Positions 58,199 through 64,000 of a stretch of DNA of 64,000 nucleotides are shown one piece after another (position 1 is the stretch's first letter; every line of letters begins with the position of its first letter). The notes under the pieces were generated by a model. That model did not search any database. It saw only the letters and a program-made list of their open reading frames with translations, and was not told the DNA's origin. Position numbers and translations under genes: made by a program. This stretch comes from Agrypnia vestita (Eukaryota; Arthropoda; Insecta; Trichoptera; Phryganeidae): assembly GCA_016648135.1 (NCBI GenBank), contig JADDOH010023125.1:62001-126000 (forward strand). Reading direction: 5' to 3'.

Positions 58199-58645
58199 CC
58201 CTTTCAGATAATAAAGATGTATAGTTTTAATATTTTTATCATTCAATACTCATATTACACAATAACCACATCGCACAACTGCCAACCGCAATATTTTTCT
58301 ACAATTGAAATATACTCGTAAAGACACGTACACATATTATAATTTAATATACAACTCGCACATATACTAAAAATATTAATAGGTTTAAGAATATTAGAAA
58401 ATTTTGTATATCTATCTATAATATAAGTCTGCACATGAGGGTATTTTATTATTTAAATGCTACGTTATATACACATTACACGTGCCTAGTTTAGAAATCT
58501 TCATCCAGCCCTGTGCACAGTGGGAGAGTTTGCAAAACACAAATATAAATAAACTGTTATTTTTCTATTACATAAAATAGAATTTTACGTGGTTATTGGT
58601 GTGTGGTAAAGACAAGGACAGGAATTAGATATTTATCGATTTATC
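58199..58645. other. Unassigned AT-rich DNA
   Basis: Nothing recognised. Confidence 0.5.
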
Positions 58646-58725
58646 GCACAAGCATTTAGCTTAGCTTGAAAGTAGTAAGAATATTATTGATTTTACAGGT
58701 TTTCTCATATCCATTTTTAAAAAAA
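58646..58725 (+). mobile_element. tRNA-headed SINE family, 3' part only
   Basis: CACAAGCATTTAGCTTAGCT, TGAAAGTAGTAAGAATATTA, TTCTCATATCCATTTTTAAA matches the body and tail of the family at 31400 and 37866. The tRNA-like head is missing. Confidence 0.65.
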
Positions 58726-59319
58726 TCTTGGTCGAAATTGATTTACCTGGATCTCATTTTCTGACCATTTGGAAGCTATCATCATAATATGTTTTCAATG
58801 TCCCATGGCTCACTCATATTGAAAACATTAATATGAACACGTCCTAGCTTTGGATATTACAAGCTAGCATTGAAAAGTTTCACAATTGGATACGCGATAA
58901 TAGCACAGGTGATGGGTTCTGCAATTGGATCAGTATAGATGGAACACTTTTAAAAAATATTTTCCTTGGCTGCGAGAAAACTAGAAAACTTAAAAAATAA
59001 CTAGAAAAATAACTTTTTAGTATTACTAAATCAAGTTTATACAACTACATAGTCACATGTAAGGACGGAAAAGTATGTTTTTGGTTCAGTTTGGTTAAAT
59101 TTTTTGAGATACGTTGAGCGTATTATCAACCTAACAATTATATTGTATATTGTAATTATATCAATAATATACATTGATATGAATACAAGATGTTAAGTTA
59201 AATTGTTAGATTGATATATAAATGTAACAAATTGTAACAAAACAATAGCATACACTTTTGGGAAGAATCCAAAGATACGTATTCCAAAAACAGAATCTTA
59301 CAAAAATGTATAGATATAA
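58726..59319. other. Unassigned DNA upstream of the LINE
   Basis: No endonuclease or ORF1 coding could be read, which supports 5' truncation of the LINE. A TGTTAAGTTAAATTG / ACAATATAATTG-type AT tract occurs at 59130-59220. Confidence 0.45.
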
Positions 59320-60636
59320 TGCAATAATAGTCCCTCATTGGAATTGGACCTCACATCTTACTTAGACAAAAATAAAATTATCCATCCAATGCAACACGGA
59401 TTTCAAAAACAAAAAAGTACAAAGACTCTCCTTGCAAAATTTACCAATGAAATTAACAGTTATTTAAATGACAAAAAACATATCGTTGCACTGTTCATTG
59501 ATTTCAAAAAAGCTTTTGACACGCTGGACCATGACACTCTACTCACGGCGATGAAAGAGAGCGGGTTAAGAGGACCAGTTAACAAATGGTTCTCTGAATA
59601 CCTGAGATCAAGAAAGTTTTCAGTTAAGATATCAAATAAACAAAGTGCACTAAAAGATATAAAATATGGAGTGCCAACAGGATCGATAACGGGACCTATG
59701 TGCTATATTATGCATGTAAATAGCCTGGCAAATGTAATAAAATACTGTAAAAAAATTATGTTTGCAGACGACACATGCATCCTATATGCTGACAATTGTG
59801 CGAAAACAATAGAAAACAATATCCAAAGTGACTTGACTAATATAATAAAATGGGCACATGACAACGGAATCATACTAAATGTTAAAAAAACTCAGTATTT
59901 ACATATCCGGTCCCCGCGAGCCACACCAAAAAATTTTCAAATTAATCTCATTGGACATTGCTACGAGTGCCTACATACCAACCATACAAATCCGATAAGC
60001 TGCAACTGTGAAAAAATCCAAGAGGTGGAACAATATACTTATTTAGGTTTAATAGTTGATAAACACTTTAATTGGAAACAACATATTGATAATATTTGTA
60101 AAAAACTGAGATCCATGCTAAGTGCATTTCACATGCTAAGACTATGTAGCTCTCGGGGCACACTGTACGCTCTTTACTTCGCGATGGTTGACTCGGTTAT
60201 CAGTTATGGCGTGAGCAGTTATGGTCTTACCTATAAAACATACATTGATAAAATCAAACAGTTACAATTAAGATTCCTAAAACTTATGGTAGATAATAGA
60301 ACCAAATGTATGTACAAGGATGATTATAATAAATTATTCAAAGTATGCAAAATATTACCAATTGACCAAAAAGTAAAATATAATATAATACTAGAAGAAA
60401 TGATAAATAATATTAATATACACACTGACACGCACCATAACTATGCAACCAGATCGACAGGACGAACAATGAGAATACCAATCACTAACAACGTGTATGG
60501 CGAAAGGAAAAGAGAATATATTGTGCCAAGAATCTTTAATAAATTAGATAAAAAATTCTTTGAGATGATGCAAGACAAAAAAACTCCATTGGCTTCAAAA
60601 AAGTACAAGCTAAAAGAATATATATTAAAGCTATGA
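59320..60636 (+). CDS. LINE reverse transcriptase, 5'-truncated
   Basis: Copies LINE RNA into DNA at the target site. The frame opens just after a stop at 59317-59319, so no true start exists; residues are counted from the TTG at 59338 (432 codons). Reverse transcriptase motifs in order: MQHGFQKQKST (18-28), ALFIDFKKAFDTLDH with catalytic Asp55 (51-65), KYGVPTGSITGP (109-120), MFADDTCILY with Asp144-Asp145 (141-150), LNVKKTQYLHI (180-190) and YTYLGLIVDKHFNW (233-246). A Cys-rich loop (CYEC, CNC; 208-224) and a C-terminal domain like the fragment at 35155 follow. Motif B has Thr where most LINEs have Gln (PTGS for PQGS). There is no endonuclease or ORF1 part. The frame is otherwise intact, so the insertion is probably young. 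The clade is near Jockey/CR1-group elements such as Daphne, by memory. Confidence 0.88.
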   Translation, partial: CNNSPSLELDLTSYLDKNKIIHPMQHGFQKQKSTKTLLAKFTNEINSYLNDKKHIVALFIDFKKAFDTLDHDTLLTAMKESGLRGPVNKWFSEYLRSRKFSVKISNKQSALKDIKYGVPTGSITGPMCYIMHVNSLANVIKYCKKIMFADDTCILYADNCAKTIENNIQSDLTNIIKWAHDNGIILNVKKTQYLHIRSPRATPKNFQINLIGHCYECLHTNHTNPISCNCEKIQEVEQYTYLGLIVDKHFNWKQHIDNICKKLRSMLSAFHMLRLCSSRGTLYALYFAMVDSVISYGVSSYGLTYKTYIDKIKQLQLRFLKLMVDNRTKCMYKDDYNKLFKVCKILPIDQKVKYNIILEEMINNINIHTDTHHNYATRSTGRTMRIPITNNVYGERKREYIVPRIFNKLDKKFFEMMQDKKTPLASKKYKLKEYILKL

Positions 60637-60856
60637 ACCTAATCTTACATTAATTTATAATTACATGTCATGTATCACTTGTAAAAAAATATGCAACACT
60701 CGATAATAACCTACTATCTTCATTATAAAATAAAAATTATTGTCAAATATTGAAGGCAACCATGCCGTAAAACTGCTGTGCAGTTTGGCATATGTTTAAT
60801 GTAATAAATATTTTTAAAAAATAAATTAAAACTGTAAAAAAAAAAAAAAAAAAATT
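60637..60856 (+). mobile_element. LINE 3' UTR with A-tail
   Basis: A 3' UTR of about 200 bp contains the short hairpin-like GCCGTAAAACTGC / GCAGTTTGGC and AATAAATATT. It ends in an A-run at about 60836-60855, the mark of target-primed integration. Confidence 0.8.
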
Positions 60857-61260
60857 ACTGTAGCTTGTACAATTGCTCCAGTAGCATGCTAAGAGCTAAT
60901 CTTAGCATTTGTGGCAAACGCAGATAATTAAAAAAATTAACAATAGTCAGAAATAAAGCTCTGAGAATCATATTAAAAAGAAATGGATACATGAGAAGTG
61001 ATGCTAGAGAGATAACAAATAATGACATTCAGACAAATGATTAAATGTAATACTTTTATTTATATATAAAAGATTATTGTACACAACACTTGTTTCCATA
61101 AGAAAATATTTAAATCCCAACATAAAGACAATTACTGCACAAAAAGAAAACATGAAATAAGATTACCTTTTAGAAAAAAAACACGATAGAAAAATTTAAT
61201 CATGCATAGCAGAATGAAGAGGTACCTAAAGAAATATGTGATGCTTACGTCTGAATGAAA
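60857..61260 (+). pseudogene. Second LINE C-terminal remnant, decayed
   Basis: Directly after the A-tail the plus strand reads LTIVRNKALRIILKRNGYM, then after gaps FIYI, KRKHEIRLPFRKKTR and SRMKRYLKK. The order NKALRII-KRN, then H-IRLPF, is that of the C-terminal region of LINE proteins, but this is not the same family as the upstream LINE. Stops and frameshifts show it is dead. The upstream LINE may have landed next to it. Confidence 0.6.
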
Positions 61261-63760
61261 TTTTATTATATTAATAAAAAGAAAACACTTCGTATAAAAA
61301 CATTATTTATTGAACAATGAGGGTATTTCGGGGCCAATGATCACTTCATAAGGATGCAATGTACCTATACTAAAAATAAAAATTGGAAGTATTTTATATA
61401 AATCAATAACAACAAAAATAAATATAACGGAATTTGATTTGGTTTTTTTATAATATTTAACTTGGTACATATTTGACACATTTTTTGATTTCTAAACTAG
61501 TGTTAATATTAAAAGAATGTTTGTTTTCAAAAGAAGATTAAAGAATTCAGAATAGTTATCGCTTTTTAAGCATTTTAAGTTCTCAATTTCAAAATCTCTA
61601 CAAGTTTAGCTTTATTAAAATTATTGCAATCATTACGAATTAATTTATTAACCCCCGATTTTTTTAATCCCCCATCCTAAACATGTCGATTATTCAAAAT
61701 ATAGCGCTTTAATACAAAGTATTTCTACCATTGATAAAACTTATTAATTGTAATTCAGTTTATATCAGGAAATATTAATTAATGAACTTAAAGAATAAAT
61801 TTAAAAAAAAATCGTAATGCCGTCTCAAATAAATTAAACATTCATGTAATAATGACAAATTACGAGAATAATACTATTATAATCAAATTTAATGGAGTTC
61901 TATTTTAACCTTTTTTATGAAAGCACTCTCTAGAAAGATCTCGAAACATTATTAACATTTTTCTATGAAGAATCTACAAGGCCAAACATACCATGTAAGG
62001 TGTATCCTCAGAGAAGCAGACGTTATTCTGAAAAGCAGCAGCGGGTTGTATTGTAAATTCTTCAGTCTCAAGAGGACAAGATTAAACTCCATCTGGAAGC
62101 ATACCACCTGTGACATTTAGAGAGGGAAAAAGGAACTTGCGCTGAATGATCTGCAGCATCAGGTACACGCCCGATGGCTGAATTTCTACAAGTACACAAA
62201 AGGAGATCTTACCAACAGTGTTCAAATACCAGATCAAATAAATGAATAGAATATAGTGACTAAATATCGCGAGGGATTTTCTCCGTGCTGGGCAATTTAT
62301 TTTTTTCTTATATTTAAAGGTGGTAATGGTGGTGATCATTATCGGGTAAATGCCTAGAATGATTTCAAGCAACAGTCGGTGAGAATAAATGGGTTTTTTT
62401 TATTAGTTTTGTAGACATTCGTTTTTTTTTTAGCAAAATTGTTTAATTTTTCCAGCAAAACTAATAATATTAAATTGCTAAAAATGTTAACACATACATT
62501 TACTTTTGTTCAGTTTCATTTTATTGCCATTTTTTTATATAATATTGTACAGAAGAGGTGATGAAGTAAGAAGCCTTAGCATATTCAAATAATATATATT
62601 TACATATATTTCTTCTGTACGTGTTTGTCATTGAACTCCTTCAAAATGGCTGGGTGGATTCTAATGAAAATGAGGGAGTCCCTGGATGGTTTACAACTGT
62701 ACCTAGTAGGGGGCGCTTCAGTAGGGTTCTAGGATTTATGCCACCCAAACCAAAAGCCAACTTTCGGTCAGGACAACTCTATCGAGTCCGCTAGTCGCCT
62801 AGTCTATTATAAATTAGATAACAATAAATAAAAATAAAATTAAGTCTCATAATGTGCTTTTTTTCTCTTAGTATTGTGTTTTTTTTTTAAATATATTTGA
62901 TTAATCTTATCACGATCACAATAATTTCTTAATTTCCGTCCTTGATGTACCTACAGCGAAGTAAAATAAACATTATACTCGTATTAACATCCGTCCGTAC
63001 CGTATTCTTTCGTTATCAAGACAAAAAAGTGAAGTACATTAGACTTACGATTATCCGTCATCAAAATAATATTAAAGTACCCTCTCAATTATCCGTTGTG
63101 GCGTTAACTGGCCTATGGATTATTAACAAAGTCAGTAAAAATTAAATTTTATTTGTATAGTATTTAGAAATATTATTTGAAACGTGAAAATAATTTTTTA
63201 GTTAACTAACCGTAATCATTTTTTTAAATTTATCCTTTATGTATGCTGTATACTTCTGGATTATCACATGCATAATGCTTATTCTAACACGTATAATGTG
63301 CTACTTTTTGTATTTATGATACACTTATATTGCATATCAATGTCAAGCAATGAGCATTTATAATTGATTTGGAGACAGCTTTCCTATAATAACACATTTT
63401 ATCTGGATGCCGTGTCTTCTAATTAATTATTAATGCTCTATAAAATATGAAAATAAAAAAATAGATAATTTAAAAATTGCAACAATTTATCTTTCGGAAA
63501 TACCGGTCAACGATGTGTTCGCAAAGTATTACCCGGAAATTTTGTTGACGAATATTGTCGGAGATCTTGTGCAATTTATTTTTCAGTATTCAGTATTTTT
63601 CCTATCGTATTTTTAAAGAAAATTATGGTTAAATAATTTAAAAATTCTCGAGTAATTTCCGTTCACGATTATTGTTATTTCTTTCATGTTGGCGTTATTT
63701 CTAGATAATAAATATTGTTGAAAACAAAGATACGGAAGAGAATGTATAAAGTCGATAGGT
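61261..63760. other. Unassigned AT-rich DNA
   Basis: A GC-richer stretch at 61960-62190 and another at 62640-62800 show no motif. The 96-codon minus-strand frame at 62082 has no recognisable domain. No TIR or tRNA structure found. Confidence 0.45.
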
Positions 63761-64000
63761 TTATATTGTAATATAATAGTAACGCTGATCGACCTCAAGG
63801 AGCTGAAGTATTCCCGGGTCGTCCGTTTGATACGAGCGCATCAGCCGTATAATTTGAAAAGCAACTTGATTTACGTTTCCATAAGCGCAAGACCATAAAT
63901 CCAGGCACGAGACCGCAGCCGCAGCGGAGGGCGCGAGGGACCGACAAAGGTTGAAACGTTGAAAGAAATCACATCTCGCCACTTCCTGCTGCCCGGCCCG
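63761..64000 (-). other. GC-rich window edge, possible coding or promoter DNA
   Basis: The last 240 bp are strongly GC-rich relative to the neighbourhood. A minus-strand frame of 73 codons reads CLDLWSCAYGNVNQVAF and QTDDPGILQLLEVDQRYYY, which looks coding-like but is unrecognised. A competing frame in the same strand reads SRPPLRLRSRAWIYGLALMET. It could be the edge of a gene, a CpG-rich promoter or another transposon. The window ends before it resolves. Confidence 0.3.

Noticed and set aside
1..64000. Endogenous viral sequence or LTR retrovirus
   Set aside because: No gag, protease, integrase or envelope words and no paired long terminal repeats were found.

Overview
This is AT-rich eukaryotic nuclear DNA from an insect, most likely a moth or butterfly. 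Grounds: a Tc1/mariner element, several hAT-type and fold-back elements, tRNA-headed SINE-like copies, Penelope-like termini with hammerhead motifs and LINE fragments, all in the mix usual for lepidopteran intergenic DNA. The order-level call is inference from repeat content; no host gene was found to confirm it.

No host protein-coding gene can be supported. The only long open frame (432 codons from its first start-like codon, near 59.3-60.6 kb) is the reverse transcriptase of a 5'-truncated LINE. Almost all other open frames are short chance ORFs or pieces of decayed transposons. One short exon-like segment (36418-36517, minus) and a GC-rich right edge (63761-64000) are the only weak hints of host sequence.

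Layout. 1-0.8 kb: two adjoining decayed coding remnants, one of an unplaced repeat-associated family and one of a LINE C-terminus. 0.9-15 kb: fold-back MITE, several copies of a family whose head carries a CCGTC/TGACGG hairpin, a 44-bp and a 64-bp tandem array, a small MITE with GGCCCG ends, and three copies of a repeat starting near ACAGGGTGTC. 15.5-16.0 kb: hAT MITE with a perfect 8-bp target duplication. 16-25 kb: unique AT-rich DNA with palindromes and repeat copies. 25.2-27.2 kb: mariner element with TA duplications and a dead transposase gene, split by a 718-bp hAT-like element with its own 8-bp duplication. 28.3 kb: a Penelope-like inverted repeat with hammerhead cores. 31-40 kb: SINE copies, a second hAT-like copy with a perfect 8-bp duplication, a LINE C-terminal fragment. 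40.5-45 kb: another LINE C-terminus, a nested LINE tail, a Penelope-like terminus. 45.5-46.8 kb: a 1284-bp TIR element with repeated TCCATGGA-containing motifs that I cannot classify. 47-54 kb: tandem repeats, two large fold-backs, and a composite repeat with about 110-130-bp internal units. 56-58 kb: small hAT MITE, Penelope-like fold-back with a clean hammerhead core, a candidate piggyBac-like element. 59.3-61.3 kb: the LINE and a second, decayed LINE tail.

The window reads as a nested transposon graveyard, with clear order of events in places: mariner first, then hAT inside its transposase; dispersed repeat first, then a LINE tail inside it. The best candidates for something undescribed are the 45.5-46.8 kb element and the set of hammerhead-bearing termini.
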